Below are positions 8,326 to 17,658 of a DNA stretch of 64,000 nucleotides, one piece after another. Source of the stretch: Jeotgalibacillus alimentarius (GTDB lineage: Bacteria > Bacillota > Bacilli > Bacillales > Jeotgalibacillaceae); assembly GCF_000829445.1 (NCBI RefSeq), contig NZ_JXRQ01000008.1:62001-126000 (forward strand), in the 5' to 3' direction. The notes beneath the pieces were generated by a model that had not been told where the DNA came from, ran no database searches, and saw nothing but the letters and a program-made list of their open reading frames with translations. A program made the position numbers and the translations under genes. Each line of letters begins with the position of its first letter. Within the stretch, counting starts at the first letter, position 1.

Positions 8326-9243
8326 TCACACAAGCTTCTTCGCTTTCACCGTATTCGCAAAGTGTTCCTTCGTAAAATGATTAAGACTTTCCTCTCCCAT
8401 TGAGCGGATCAGTCTGGCAGCAGCCTGATCGACTTTAGCGCCGGCTCCCTTAGGAAGGGTGAAACCTGCCTCTTCACTAAGCTGGTCCATCGCTTTAATG
8501 AACGCATACCGGGCGATAATTGAGGCAGCTGCAACAGCCAGATGAATACCTTCAGCTTTCGTGCTGAAATATACTTTTTCTCTGTAAATCGCTTTTTCTC
8601 CGCTTACATGACGGAAGTACACTTTTTCTTCAGCAAACTGATCAATCAGGATACATTCAGGTCTCACAGGAGCGATTTTTTTGTTCAAATGGATAATTGC
8701 CTGATTATGAAGAACCGCTTTGATTTTTCCCTGCGTCCAGCCCTGCTGCTGCTTTGAATTATATTTTTCATTAGGAAGTGTGAGAAGGCTGTAAGGAATG
8801 GTATGGATCAGATCTTTAGCAATTTTTACGATCGTTTCATCTGTTAAATGTTTAGAATCTTTCACGCCAAGTTCCTTTAATAAAGGAATCTGCTCTTTTG
8901 ATACATAAGCAGCCACAACTGTTATTGGACCAAAATAATCACCTGTTCCCACTTCATCTGTTCCGATAATCGACATATTTGCAATACCTTCAGGAAGAAC
9001 CTTATTTGAAGGGGAAGAAACCTTTTTTGCTTTCTGCTCAGGACTGCCCCATTTTACGGCCTCCTGTTCCCCGGTCTGACCCTGGAATAAAACCTTTCCT
9101 GACTTATACGCAGTAATGGCGTAACCCGGTCCTTTGGCTGAAAATAATGCCCCTGCTGGAGGGTTAGGTTTTAAAAATTGCTGATAATGTAGTTTCATGT
9201 CGCGTATCTTCGAAATTGGTAAAGTCAGTACTGCATTCGCCAT
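8326..9243 (-). CDS. rnhC: Ribonuclease HIII
   Basis: 305-residue type 2 RNase H with the HIII-specific N-terminal substrate-binding domain (about 1-80, TBP-like) and a catalytic domain from about residue 92 carrying GTDEVGTGDYFGP, where the Asp-Glu pair is characteristic. Further acidic residues lie in the DSKHLTD and LIDQF motifs, with ASIIARYAF downstream. It cleaves the RNA strand of RNA/DNA hybrids and helps remove R-loops. It is divergent from zapA, a conserved arrangement. The ATG at 9243 is preceded on the - strand by AAAGGAGAAATCT. It is followed (convergently) by pheT. Confidence 0.95.
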   Translation of the reverse strand: MANAVLTLPISKIRDMKLHYQQFLKPNPPAGALFSAKGPGYAITAYKSGKVLFQGQTGEQEAVKWGSPEQKAKKVSSPSNKVLPEGIANMSIIGTDEVGTGDYFGPITVVAAYVSKEQIPLLKELGVKDSKHLTDETIVKIAKDLIHTIPYSLLTLPNEKYNSKQQQGWTQGKIKAVLHNQAIIHLNKKIAPVRPECILIDQFAEEKVYFRHVSGEKAIYREKVYFSTKAEGIHLAVAAASIIARYAFIKAMDQLSEEAGFTLPKGAGAKVDQAAARLIRSMGEESLNHFTKEHFANTVKAKKLV

Positions 9244-9387
9244 AGATTTCTCCTTTATATATGTTGGATTTGAGTCGCCAGCATTCTATAGTGACGGTAT
9301 TTGTAAATAAAATCAACTTTTCTTTTCATCTGTAAATTCTACATGTTATGATAGTGATTAGGATTCTTGAGAATGGGGGCAGCTGCG

Positions 9388-9648
9388 TTGTCTAACAATC
9401 ATAAAAATCGCACAAGCGTTGACATCTATGGACAATCTTACTCCATCGTAGGCAGTGAGTCCACGTCTCACATCAGACTTGTTGCTTCAATGGTAGATGA
9501 TAAAATGAGAGAGATCAGTTCGGTTAACCCCGCACTGGATACGTCAAAGCTTGCTGTGCTGACAGCTGTGAATGCAGTACATGATTATTTAAAGTTAAAA
9601 GAAGAAATGGAAGAACTCGAGAAAGAATTAAAAAAATTAAGGGATTGA
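9388..9648 (+). CDS. zapA: Cell division protein ZapA
   Basis: 86-residue protein with the ZapA N-terminal domain ([14 protein letters not shown], then [13 protein letters not shown]) and a C-terminal coiled coil rich in Glu/Lys/Leu (residues 60-86). ZapA crosslinks FtsZ filaments at the Z-ring. The frame is open from a TTG at 9367, but I choose the TTG at 9388: it gives [15 protein letters not shown], the normal family N-terminus, with the GGGGGC purine tract at 9375-9380 as ribosome-binding site. cvpA follows by only 7 bases, so the two are cotranscribed. Confidence 0.9.
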   Translation: MSNNHKNRTSVDIYGQSYSIVGSESTSHIRLVASMVDDKMREISSVNPALDTSKLAVLTAVNAVHDYLKLKEEMEELEKELKKLRD

Positions 9649-9655
9649 ATGATGG

Positions 9656-10204
9656 ATGCTAGATTTGGTACTGTTTATTTTGCTTGTGGCCGGTTTCCTT
9701 ATTGGATTGCGCCGGGGTTTTATTTTACAATTGATTCATATGATCGGCTTTATTATTTCATTTTTCCTTGCTTACCGGTACTATGGGGAGCTGGCTCCGA
9801 AATTAGTACTCTGGGTGCCGTATCCTGCATTTGATACTGATTCACAGCTTGCGCTGATTGCGGAGTCTGTCAATCTTGAAGATGCTTACTATCGAATCAT
9901 TGCTTTTGCGATCATCTTCTTTGCTGCTAAAATTGTTATGCAGCTGATCGGATCAATGTTTGATTCTGTTGCCCAGTTTCCAATGCTGCGTCCGCTGAAT
10001 GTGATTGGCGGAGGACTGCTTGGTTTTATTGAGATGTATATTGTCTTATTTGTACTTATCTATATTGCTGCGATGATCCCGATGGCAATCGTCCAGAATA
10101 CATTGGAAGGTTCCTGGATTGCGGCATTTATTCTTGAACATACACCCGTGTTTTCAGAACAAGTAAAAGACTGGTGGCTGGAAACGCGTTCGTCATCATC
10201 TTAA
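9656..10204 (+). CDS. CvpA-family membrane protein
   Basis: 182 residues with four hydrophobic segments (about 3-18, 25-45, 80-102 and 115-140), starting MLDLVLFILLVAGFLIGLRRGF, which is the CvpA family signature (YshB in B. subtilis). The family was named for colicin V production in E. coli; its role in Firmicutes is not established. It follows zapA by 7 bases and ends at a strong terminator, so zapA-cvpA form a two-gene unit. Confidence 0.88.
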   Translation: MLDLVLFILLVAGFLIGLRRGFILQLIHMIGFIISFFLAYRYYGELAPKLVLWVPYPAFDTDSQLALIAESVNLEDAYYRIIAFAIIFFAAKIVMQLIGSMFDSVAQFPMLRPLNVIGGGLLGFIEMYIVLFVLIYIAAMIPMAIVQNTLEGSWIAAFILEHTPVFSEQVKDWWLETRSSSS

Positions 10205-10212
10205 CCATTTAG

Positions 10213-10250
10213 AAAGCCCGGAATTCCACCTCGCGGATTCCGGGCTTTTT
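10213..10250 (+). terminator. Intrinsic terminator after cvpA
   Basis: Stem AAAGCCCGGAAT (10213-10224) with ATTCCGGGCTTT (10237-10248) and a T-run, 20 bases before the polX start. Confidence 0.9.
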
Positions 10251-10270
10251 AACGAAAGGAAGCGTTCAGA

Positions 10271-11983
10271 GTGAATAAAAAAGATGTGATTAAATTACTT
10301 GAGAAGATTGCAGTATATATGGAACTGAAAGGTGAGAATCCTTTTAAAATCAGCGCATTCAGAAAAGCTGCGCAGGCAGTAGAAACAGATCAGAGAAGCT
10401 TATCACAAATCGATGACTTCACAGCGCTGAAAGGCGTAGGAAAAGGAACAGCAGCGGTTATCAAGGAATATGTGGAAACAGGAGAGTCTGAAACGCTTAC
10501 TTCACTGAAAAAAGAAGTGCCTGAAGGATTAATTCCCTTATTAAAGCTGCCGGGGCTTGGCGGTAAAAAAATTGCCCGTCTGTATCAGGAGCTTGGTGTT
10601 GAGTCCATCGACAACCTGAAGGCAGCGTGTGAGGAAGGAAAAGTGCAGGCTTTATCAGGTTTTGGTGCGAAGACTGAAGAAAAAATTCTCGCAGCCGTTG
10701 AGAATGCAGGGAGCCGTCCGGAACGCCTGCCGATCGCAACTGTATTGCCAATTGCAGAAGAAATCGATTTGCTGCTTGGGGGCATCAATGAAATCATCCG
10801 TTATTCAAGAGCAGGCAGTCTCAGGAGAACGGCTGAAACTGTGAAAGACCTCGATTATATTGCATCAACTGAAGAACCGGAAAAAGTAAGAGAACAGATT
10901 CTTCAGGTGGAAGGATTAAAGGAAGTCATCTCAAGCGGCGATACGAAAGTGTCAATTGTTCTTGAGCGGGGTGTGGATATTTCCATTGATATCAGACTGA
11001 TAGAAGATAAGGCTTTTCCTTCAACGCTGCATCATTTTACTGGATCTAAAGATCATAATGTCAGGCTACGGCAGATTGCAAAAGAGCGCGGGGAAAAGAT
11101 CAGTGAGTACGGTGTGGAAAATAATGATACAGGTGAAGTAAGAACGTTCGAAACGGAAGAAGAATTCTTCAAATACTTTGATCTTGAATATCTGTCGCCT
11201 GAACTGCGTGAAAATGGACGCGAAGTTGAAAAGCATAAAGAAGCAGCATCACTGATTTCCCTTGAAGATATTAAAGGGGACCTGCACATGCACACGACCT
11301 GGAGTGACGGGGCTTACTCACTTGAGGAAATGATTGAAGCATGTATTAAAAAAGGATACGATTACATGGCGATCACTGACCACTCTTTTTATCTGAAAGT
11401 GGCAAACGGCCTGTCAGCGGAGCGGTTAAGAAAACAGATGCAGGAGATCAGGGAGCTCAATAAAAAGTATCCTGAAATTGAAGTGCTTGCCGGGATCGAA
11501 ATGGATATCCTGCCTGATGGGTCACTTGACTATGAAGACGATCTGTTAGCAGAGCTCGATATTGTTATTGCTTCTATTCACTCATCATTTTCGCAGTCAC
11601 AGGAAAAGATTATGGAGCGACTTGAGACAGCACTACTTAATCCGCACGTTGATTTTATTGCGCATCCTACAGGGCGGATTGTCGGTGAGCGTAAGGGATA
11701 TGAACCGGATATCGATCAGCTGATCAAAAGGGCTGCTGAAACAAATACGGGCCTTGAACTGAATGCTAATCCGTACAGATTTGATTTAAACCATGAGCAC
11801 GTGGCAAAAGCCCAGGAGATGGGTGTGCCGATTTTTATCAATACAGATGCCCACGATCAGGCTCATCTGGAGTTTATGGATCTTGGTGTTAAAGTGGGGC
11901 GTAAAGGCTGGTTGAAAAAAGAGTCAGTAATGAATGCACTGACTTTTGAAGAACTGTCAAAATTCCTAAAACGCCACGAGTAA
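10271..11983 (+). CDS. polX: DNA polymerase/3'-5' exonuclease PolX
   Basis: 570-residue family X repair polymerase. Helix-hairpin-helix motifs lie at about residues 45-130 ([41 protein letters not shown]). The nucleotidyltransferase core follows (about 150-315, with GSLRR and DLDYI supplying a catalytic Asp pair). A C-terminal PHP phosphoesterase domain begins at about 335 with [21 protein letters not shown] and NTDAH metal ligands. The PHP domain gives Mn-dependent 3'-5' exonuclease activity, and the enzyme acts in base excision repair. The start is GTG with AAAGGAAGCG upstream. mutS2 follows 13 bases after its stop, suggesting a repair operon polX-mutS2-yshE. Confidence 0.95.
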   Translation: MNKKDVIKLLEKIAVYMELKGENPFKISAFRKAAQAVETDQRSLSQIDDFTALKGVGKGTAAVIKEYVETGESETLTSLKKEVPEGLIPLLKLPGLGGKKIARLYQELGVESIDNLKAACEEGKVQALSGFGAKTEEKILAAVENAGSRPERLPIATVLPIAEEIDLLLGGINEIIRYSRAGSLRRTAETVKDLDYIASTEEPEKVREQILQVEGLKEVISSGDTKVSIVLERGVDISIDIRLIEDKAFPSTLHHFTGSKDHNVRLRQIAKERGEKISEYGVENNDTGEVRTFETEEEFFKYFDLEYLSPELRENGREVEKHKEAASLISLEDIKGDLHMHTTWSDGAYSLEEMIEACIKKGYDYMAITDHSFYLKVANGLSAERLRKQMQEIRELNKKYPEIEVLAGIEMDILPDGSLDYEDDLLAELDIVIASIHSSFSQSQEKIMERLETALLNPHVDFIAHPTGRIVGERKGYEPDIDQLIKRAAETNTGLELNANPYRFDLNHEHVAKAQEMGVPIFINTDAHDQAHLEFMDLGVKVGRKGWLKKESVMNALTFEELSKFLKRHE

Positions 11984-11996
11984 GGAGAGAAAGCTG

Positions 11997-14351
11997 TTGA
12001 ATAAATCAATTAAAACGCTTGAATTTAATAAAATTAAAAGCCTCGTGATGGAACACGCAGCATCATCACTTGGTTCGATGAGAATAGAAAAAATGGAGCC
12101 TTCTTTTTCACTTGAAGAAGTGACAAGACTTCAGGATGAAACAGATGAAGCGGCAACGATATTAAGATTGAAGGGCGGTATGCCGCTTGGCGGGATATTT
12201 GATATCAGGCCGCATATTAAGCGTTCACAAATCGGCGGGATGCTCAGTGCAGCAGAATTGATACAGGTTGCAAGCACGATCAGAGCCGGTAAACATATCA
12301 GAAACTTTGTTGATGATATGCATGAGGAGCGGGAAATTTCAATTCCGATTATTACTGAAAAAAAAGAAATGCTCGCTGTGCTGACACCGTTAGAGCATCA
12401 GATATTTGATTCAATTGACGAAAGCGGAGAAGTACATGATTCAGCCAGTACAGAACTGCGTGCGATCCGTCAGCGAATCAGAACGAGTGAAAGCAGAGTG
12501 AGGGAAAAGCTTGAAAGTGCAATCCGTTCAAAAAATGCTGCAACAATGCTTTCAGATGCAGTCATCACGATCCGTAATGACCGCTACGTGATTCCGGTTA
12601 AACAGGAGTACAGAAGTCATTACGGCGGGATTGTCCACGACCAGTCATCTTCCGGACAGACATTATTTATTGAGCCGGCTTCTATTGTTCAATTTAACAA
12701 TCAACTTCGTGAGCAGCGCCTGAAAGAGCAGGAGGAAATCGAAAAAATCCTGATTGCACTGTCACTTGAAGTACAGCAGGAAGCTGATAATCTGCTTTTG
12801 ACAGTAGATATTCTGGCTGATCTTGACTTTATGTTTTCTAAAGCCAAATATGGACGAACAATTAAGGCTACAAAGCCTGAAGTAAACGACCAGGGAATCA
12901 TCAAGCTGATCAAAGCAAGACATCCACTGCTGCCGACAGATGAAGCAGTAGCAAATGATATTTACCTCGGAGAAGAGTTCTCTACGATTGTTATTACCGG
13001 CCCGAACACCGGGGGTAAAACAGTTACGTTAAAAACGATTGGACTATGCACGTTAATGGCACAGGCCGGTCTGCCGATTCCTGTTCTGGATGGGTCAAAA
13101 ATTGCTGTATTCCAGTCTATTCATGCAGATATAGGCGATGAACAGTCAATAGAACAGAGTCTGAGTACATTCTCTTCTCACATGGTGAATATTGTAGAAA
13201 TTTTAAAGCAGGCTGACAGTGAGAGCTTAGTGCTGTTTGATGAGCTTGGTGCAGGTACAGATCCTCAGGAGGGGGCTGCCCTTGCGATTTCTATATTGGA
13301 TGAAGTGCATGGGATCGGTGCGAGGGTTGTAGCAACGACTCACTATCCGGAATTAAAAGCATATGGGTATAACCGCGACGGCGTGATAAATGCGAGCGTT
13401 GAATTTGACGTGGAAACGCTCAGTCCGACTTACCGACTGCTGATCGGAGTCCCGGGACGCAGTAATGCATTTGATATTTCAAAAAGACTTGGACTGAGCG
13501 ATCATGTGATTGAACATGCAAAATCATTTGTCGGCACAGACAGTAAGGCTGTCGAAGCGATGATTGCCTCTCTTGAAACGAGCCGAAGAGGTGCTGAAAC
13601 AGATTACGAAGAAGCTCAGGATCTGCTGAGAGATGCTGAGAAGATTCACCGTGACATGCAAAAACAAATGGCTGAGTACTACAGTAAAAAAGATGACATG
13701 ATTGAAAAAGCCAAATTAAAGGCACAGGAAATTGTGGAGAAGTCAAAAGCTGAAGCAGAACAGGTGATGTCCGAACTGCGCCAGTTGAGGTTTGAAAAAC
13801 AGGCTGATGTAAAAGAGCATGAATTAATCGATGCGAGAAAGAGACTCGATGATGCTGCACCAAAATCTTCAGCAAAGAAAAAGCAGCAAAAAGCAAAATC
13901 TGAAAGAACGCTTCAGCCGGGAGACGAAGTGAACGTACTGAGCTTTGGCCAGAAGGGGACCCTCATTAAGAAGACAGACGAAAAAGAATGGGCTGTACAA
14001 ATGGGAATTCTTAAAATGAAAGTTCACGAGAAGGATCTCGAATTTATTAAGGGTGAGAAAAAACCGGACCCGAAGCCGCTTGCAACCGTTAAAGGAAAAG
14101 ACTTTCATGTGAGCCTTGAACTCGACCTCAGAGGAGAGCGCTTTGAAAACGCACTACTGAGGGTGGATAAGTACATTGATGACGCGCTGCTCGCCGGATA
14201 TCCACGGGTATCAATTATTCACGGCAAAGGTACTGGTGCATTACGTTCAGGCGTTCAGGAAAAATTGAAAAATCACCGTTCAGTGAAAAAAGTAAGACTC
14301 GGAGAAGACGGTGAGGGAGGCAGCGGTGTAACCGTTGTGGAATTCAAATAA
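11997..14351 (+). CDS. mutS2: Endonuclease MutS2 / ribosome-rescue factor
   Basis: 784 residues, the standard length. MutS-type lever and core regions lack the mismatch-recognition domain; the ATPase carries Walker [10 protein letters not shown] (about residue 334) and Walker B/signature [10 protein letters not shown] long coiled coil (about 515-640) precedes a KOW-like segment ([13 protein letters not shown]) and a C-terminal Smr nuclease domain (about 705-784, [13 protein letters not shown] and [10 protein letters not shown]). The family has been linked to suppression of recombination and, in B. subtilis, to rescue of collided ribosomes. The start codon is TTG with TAAGGAGAG upstream. The stop codon overlaps the ATG of the yshE frame by one base. 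Confidence 0.95.
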   Translation: MNKSIKTLEFNKIKSLVMEHAASSLGSMRIEKMEPSFSLEEVTRLQDETDEAATILRLKGGMPLGGIFDIRPHIKRSQIGGMLSAAELIQVASTIRAGKHIRNFVDDMHEEREISIPIITEKKEMLAVLTPLEHQIFDSIDESGEVHDSASTELRAIRQRIRTSESRVREKLESAIRSKNAATMLSDAVITIRNDRYVIPVKQEYRSHYGGIVHDQSSSGQTLFIEPASIVQFNNQLREQRLKEQEEIEKILIALSLEVQQEADNLLLTVDILADLDFMFSKAKYGRTIKATKPEVNDQGIIKLIKARHPLLPTDEAVANDIYLGEEFSTIVITGPNTGGKTVTLKTIGLCTLMAQAGLPIPVLDGSKIAVFQSIHADIGDEQSIEQSLSTFSSHMVNIVEILKQADSESLVLFDELGAGTDPQEGAALAISILDEVHGIGARVVATTHYPELKAYGYNRDGVINASVEFDVETLSPTYRLLIGVPGRSNAFDISKRLGLSDHVIEHAKSFVGTDSKAVEAMIASLETSRRGAETDYEEAQDLLRDAEKIHRDMQKQMAEYYSKKDDMIEKAKLKAQEIVEKSKAEAEQVMSELRQLRFEKQADVKEHELIDARKRLDDAAPKSSAKKKQQKAKSERTLQPGDEVNVLSFGQKGTLIKKTDEKEWAVQMGILKMKVHEKDLEFIKGEKKPDPKPLATVKGKDFHVSLELDLRGERFENALLRVDKYIDDALLAGYPRVSIIHGKGTGALRSGVQEKLKNHRSVKKVRLGEDGEGGSGVTVVEFK

Positions 14352-14371
14352 TGGGGCAGAAGGTGAGCGGA

Positions 14372-14779
14372 ATGGAAGGCTTCTGGCAGCATCCGCTAAT
14401 TGAAACAGCGGGCTATTTCAGCGTGGTAGTAGTGTGTATGATTGTATTTTTATCCATATTTGAACTTGTAACCAAGTATAAAAACTGGGAAGAAATTAAA
14501 AATGGAAACCTATCTGTTGCAATGGCGACCGGAGGAAAAATCTTTGGTATCGCAAATATTTTTCAAAGCTCAATCAGTCAGCATGATACATTATTTACAA
14601 TGATGGGCTGGGGAATATTCGGTTTTATCCTGCTGCTGGTAGCTTATTTTGTATTTGAATTTCTCACACCGGGATTTAAAGTGGATGAAGAAATCAAATC
14701 AGATAACAGAGCAGTTGGCCTTATCTCCATGCTGATTTCAATTGGATTATCATTTGTGATCGGAGCAAGTATAAATTAA
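14372..14779 (+). CDS. yshE: DUF350 membrane protein YshE
   Basis: 135-residue membrane protein with four hydrophobic helices (about residues 12-34, 49-66, 77-101 and 112-133), a DUF350 protein of unknown function. The frame is open from an ATG at 14351 that overlaps the mutS2 stop (TAATG), but the ATG at 14372 has an AAGGTGAG ribosome-binding site 7 bases upstream and begins MEGFWQHPL, the usual short N-terminus; I prefer it. It is the third gene of a polX-mutS2-yshE unit, and its stop codon is immediately followed by the ribosome-binding site of a 26-codon ORF. Confidence 0.82.
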   Translation: MEGFWQHPLIETAGYFSVVVVCMIVFLSIFELVTKYKNWEEIKNGNLSVAMATGGKIFGIANIFQSSISQHDTLFTMMGWGIFGFILLLVAYFVFEFLTPGFKVDEEIKSDNRAVGLISMLISIGLSFVIGASIN

Positions 14780-14790
14780 GGAGTAGAAAC

Positions 14791-14871
14791 ATGGAAAACT
14801 TAATCAAAATCCTCATCGTCTGCTGTGTTATTTTTATGATCATTGGGGTTGTGTATTTAGTAACTTTATAG
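14791..14871 (+). CDS. Predicted 26-residue hydrophobic peptide
   Basis: Small ORF, translated as MENLIKILIVCCVIFM followed by IIGVVYLVTL and a TAG stop: one complete membrane helix with a short polar N-terminus. A consensus AAGGAG (14778-14783) overlaps the yshE stop codon and is 7 bases from the ATG, so translation coupled to yshE is likely. I do not recognise the peptide. Single-helix peptides of this size often act as small membrane regulators, toxins or complex subunits, but nothing here decides between these. Evidence is the ribosome-binding site, spacing and membrane-helix composition only. Confidence 0.55.
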   Translation: MENLIKILIVCCVIFMIIGVVYLVTL

Positions 14872-14954
14872 TGTGTATAATGGTTTGATTGGAATTTTTT
14901 TGTTATATAACCGGGAAGTTACCTATAATAAAGTATTAATTATAAATGAGTTAA

Positions 14955-15094
14955 GGGTAACGGAGCGGAAGGCGGTGACTCCGGGACGATTAGAGGGATA
15001 GCTGAGACCCCACAGCGCAAAGCGCGAGGAGGCTTGGGATGGGGCCAAAAAACGGCCCACGTCCGGAAAGCACCGCCTGCAGCGAAGTGAACCG
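14955..15094 (+). repeat. Structured intergenic repeat, copy R2 (subfamily A)
   Basis: About 140 bp. It shares the blocks GGCGGTGACTCCGGGACG, GCTGAGACCCC, GAGGAGGCT and GTCCGGAAAGC with R1, R3 and R4. The inner hairpin is GCGC-AAA-GCGC. It carries an extra hairpin insertion (GGGCC-loop-GGCCC near 15042-15058) that R4 also has with different bases. It lies after yshE and the 26-codon ORF and before the lcfA promoter, in the 389-base gap 14872-15260. Confidence 0.85.
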
Positions 15095-15142
15095 GTCTAG
15101 GGCAGGCGCGCTTTCAAAAGCAATATCTTTTCATAAATTTTT

Positions 15143-15164
15143 AAAGGCACTCTGTGTCTTTTTT
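15143..15164 (+). terminator. Possible terminator after repeat R2
   Basis: Short stem AAAGGCAC (15143-15150) with GTGTCTTT (15154-15161), 3-base loop, followed by T residues. It contains a G-T pair, so it is weaker than the other terminators in the window. Confidence 0.45.
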
Positions 15165-15176
15165 CTTATAATAAAA

Positions 15177-15205
15177 TTGTAACCGTTTTCTATTTAGATT
15201 ATAAT
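15177..15205 (+). promoter_or_regulatory. lcfA operon promoter with overlapping CcpA (cre) site
   Basis: TTGTAA (15177-15182), 17 bases, TATAAT (15200-15205). The first 15 bases, TTGTAACCGTTTTCT (15177-15191), match the catabolite-responsive element consensus WTGNAANCGNWNNCW at every fixed position and cover the -35 box. CcpA binding there would block initiation when glucose is plentiful. Catabolite repression of the fatty-acid degradation regulon is known in B. subtilis. Confidence 0.75.
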
Positions 15206-15260
15206 AAAACCAGAAATGAGAATTTTCTAATTATTTTATCCTAAATAAGGAGGTTTTAAG

Positions 15261-16955
15261 ATGACATCACAGCCGTGGCTGAAGCTTTACCCCGATTCAA
15301 TTCCAACACACCTGGAATATGAACCGAAACCAGTACACGCATATTTAACAGAGGCTGCAAAAAATTATCCTGAGAAAATCGCCGTTCACTTTATGGGGAA
15401 GGAGTTTACATTCAAGGAAATGTACGACTCATCTCTTAAAATGGCAAAATACCTTCAGGACATTGGTATTCAAAAGGGTGATCGTGTAGCCATCATGCTA
15501 CCGAACATGCCCGCATCTGTCATTGCGTATTACGGAATTTTATACGCGGGTGCTGTAGTCGTTCAGACAAATCCGCTATATACTGAGCGGGAACTTGAGT
15601 ACCAGATGAAGGACTCAGGCGCTAAAGCAATTATATCTATGGACATTTTATTCCCGCGCATTTCAAAAGTATTTAATAATACTGACCTTGAACACATTAT
15701 TATTTCTGCTATTAAAGATTTTTTGCCGTTTCCAAAGAACCTGATTTATCCTTACATCCAGAAAAAACAATATGGATTAACAGTAAAAGTTGAGCATGCA
15801 GGCAGCAACCATCTGCTGACTGAAATACTTAAGACAGCTTCACCTGATCCGGATATCCCGCCGCTTGATTTTGAAGAAGATATTGCGATACTTCAATACA
15901 CAGGAGGTACAACAGGCTTTCCAAAAGGCGTGATGCTGACTCACAGAAATCTCATTTCTAATGCGTCAATGTGCGATGCCTGGCTGTACAAAAATAAAAA
16001 AGGCGAAGAATCGATTATGGGGATTCTGCCGTTTTTCCATGTATATGGTATGACAACAGTTATGATTCTATCCGTCATGCAGGGGTATAAGATGATTCTA
16101 TTACCGAAGTTTGATGTAGATACAGCAATTAAAACGATTCATAAACAAAAACCTACTATCTTCCCTGGGGCTCCTACAATTTATATCGGTATTTTAAATC
16201 ATCCTGATCTGAAAAAGTATGATTTAACATCGGTGCAATCGTGTATCAGCGGTTCGGCACCGCTGCCTGTTGAAGTGCAGGAGGAATTTGAAAAAGTAAC
16301 AGGTGGTAAGCTGGTAGAAGGATACGGTTTGACCGAGTCTTCACCTGTCACGCATTCGAACTTTATCTGGGATGCTAAGCGGATCAAAGGAAGCATAGGG
16401 GTGCCATGGCCGGATACTGAATCTAAAATCATCTCAATGGATAATGGGGAAGAACTTCCTCCGGGTGAAGTTGGAGAGATTATTGTTAAAGGCCCTCAGG
16501 TGATGAAGGGGTATTGGCATCAGCCTGAAGAAACGGCCGCAATTTTAAAGGATGGCTGGCTGTATACCGGAGATCTTGGCTATATGGATGAAGAAGGTTA
16601 TTTCTATGTGGTTGATCGTAAGAAAGACATGATCATTGCCGGAGGATTTAATATTTATCCGCGTGAGATTGAAGAAGTGATGTATGAGCATCCTGCAGTA
16701 CAGGAAGTAGTAGCTGTCGGTGTTCCGGATGCATACCGCGGGGAGACAGTGAAGCTATTTGTTGTACTGAAACAGAACCAGAAAGTAACAGAAGAAGAGC
16801 TTGATGAATTTGCGAGAAAGCATATGGCAGCTTATAAAGTGCCAAGAATCTATGAGTTCCGTGAAGAGCTGCCAAAAACAGCTGTCGGTAAAATTCTGAG
16901 AAGAAAGCTTGTAGAGGAAGAAAGAGAAAAGCAGCAGCAAAAACATTCGTCATAG
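15261..16955 (+). CDS. lcfA: Long-chain fatty-acid CoA ligase
   Basis: 564-residue AMP-forming acyl-CoA synthetase. The P-loop-like AMP-binding motif YTGGTTGFPKG begins at residue 213. Further family motifs are GYGLTE (about 357), YTGDLGYMDEEGYFYVVDRKKDMI (in two short parts at about 434-458) and the C-terminal catalytic Lys region KTAVGKILRRKL. It activates long-chain fatty acids to acyl-CoA with ATP, the first step of beta-oxidation, on the cytoplasmic side of the membrane. It is the first gene of lcfA-fadR-fadB-etfB-etfA, with a strong AAGGAGG site. Expression is probably controlled by CcpA at the upstream cre site. Confidence 0.95.
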   Translation: MTSQPWLKLYPDSIPTHLEYEPKPVHAYLTEAAKNYPEKIAVHFMGKEFTFKEMYDSSLKMAKYLQDIGIQKGDRVAIMLPNMPASVIAYYGILYAGAVVVQTNPLYTERELEYQMKDSGAKAIISMDILFPRISKVFNNTDLEHIIISAIKDFLPFPKNLIYPYIQKKQYGLTVKVEHAGSNHLLTEILKTASPDPDIPPLDFEEDIAILQYTGGTTGFPKGVMLTHRNLISNASMCDAWLYKNKKGEESIMGILPFFHVYGMTTVMILSVMQGYKMILLPKFDVDTAIKTIHKQKPTIFPGAPTIYIGILNHPDLKKYDLTSVQSCISGSAPLPVEVQEEFEKVTGGKLVEGYGLTESSPVTHSNFIWDAKRIKGSIGVPWPDTESKIISMDNGEELPPGEVGEIIVKGPQVMKGYWHQPEETAAILKDGWLYTGDLGYMDEEGYFYVVDRKKDMIIAGGFNIYPREIEEVMYEHPAVQEVVAVGVPDAYRGETVKLFVVLKQNQKVTEEELDEFARKHMAAYKVPRIYEFREELPKTAVGKILRRKLVEEEREKQQQKHSS

Positions 16956-16968
16956 TCCGGGTTTTTTC

Positions 16969-16997
16969 TTGACGAAGTAAAGTTTTCTTAGTAAGAT
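16969..16997 (+). promoter_or_regulatory. Internal promoter for fadR
   Basis: TTGACG (16969-16974), 17 bases, TAAGAT (16992-16997), immediately followed by the FadR-type palindrome. It gives fadR and the genes after it a second transcription start inside the operon. Confidence 0.75.
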
Positions 16998-17029
16998 GAA
17001 AATATGAATGACTATTCATTCATATTTTC
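16998..17029. promoter_or_regulatory. FadR-type operator, 32-bp palindrome
   Basis: Perfect inverted repeat of two 14-base arms (16998-17011 and 17016-17029) around CTAT. Its core is TGAATGACTATTCATTCA, which fits the FadR box of B. subtilis (TGAATGA-NTAN-TCATTCA). It starts one base after the -10 box of the fadR promoter, so binding would cover the transcription start: negative autoregulation by FadR, relieved by long-chain acyl-CoA. Confidence 0.85.
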
Positions 17030-17063
17030 GTCTTTTTTATATGTGATTGAAGGGTGATGACCA

Positions 17064-17645
17064 ATGAAGAAAGATAAACCGAAATACAAATTAATTATTG
17101 ATGCTGCCGTAGTGGTCATTGCTGAGAACGGCTACCATCATGCGCAAGTTTCCAAGATTGCCAAGCAGGCTGGCGTTGCAGACGGCACAATCTATTTATA
17201 TTTTAAGAACAAAGAAGATATTCTCATTTCACTTTTTGAAGAAAAGATGGGGCAATTTGTTCAGAAAATCAGAAATAAGATGTCAGGTACAGATGACGCG
17301 GTGGATCAGCTTAAGGTACTGGTGGAAAGCCATTTCCAAATGCTTGCGGATGATCACCATTTAGCCATTGTAACACAGCTGGAGCTCAGGCAGTCTAATA
17401 AAGATATCAGAATGAGAATTAATAAAGTACTGAAGGAATATCTGGTCCTTATCGATGATGTCCTGCAGCGCGGCGTTGATAGCGGTTCGCTTTCTGAAGA
17501 CCTCGATATAAGATTGGCAAGACAGATGGTATTTGGTACGATTGATGAGGTGGCAACAAGCTGGGTCATTAGCGACCAGAAGTATTCAATTACTGAACTG
17601 TCACCAGGTGTACATAGGCTATTAGTTAAAGGATTATGCAAATGA
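17064..17645 (+). CDS. fadR: TetR-family fatty-acid degradation repressor FadR
   Basis: 193-residue TetR regulator. The N-terminal helix-turn-helix spans about residues 10-55 (IIDAAVVVIAENGYHHAQVSKIAKQAGVADGTIYLYF in two parts), and the C-terminal ligand domain is helical. The position between lcfA and fadB is that of B. subtilis FadR (YsiA), which represses beta-oxidation genes and is released by long-chain acyl-CoA. The palindrome just upstream fits autoregulation. The ATG has an AGGGTGATGACC region upstream. The next gene, fadB, starts 13 bases after the stop. Confidence 0.92.
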   Translation: MKKDKPKYKLIIDAAVVVIAENGYHHAQVSKIAKQAGVADGTIYLYFKNKEDILISLFEEKMGQFVQKIRNKMSGTDDAVDQLKVLVESHFQMLADDHHLAIVTQLELRQSNKDIRMRINKVLKEYLVLIDDVLQRGVDSGSLSEDLDIRLARQMVFGTIDEVATSWVISDQKYSITELSPGVHRLLVKGLCK

Positions 17646-17658
17646 AGGGGAGATCACA

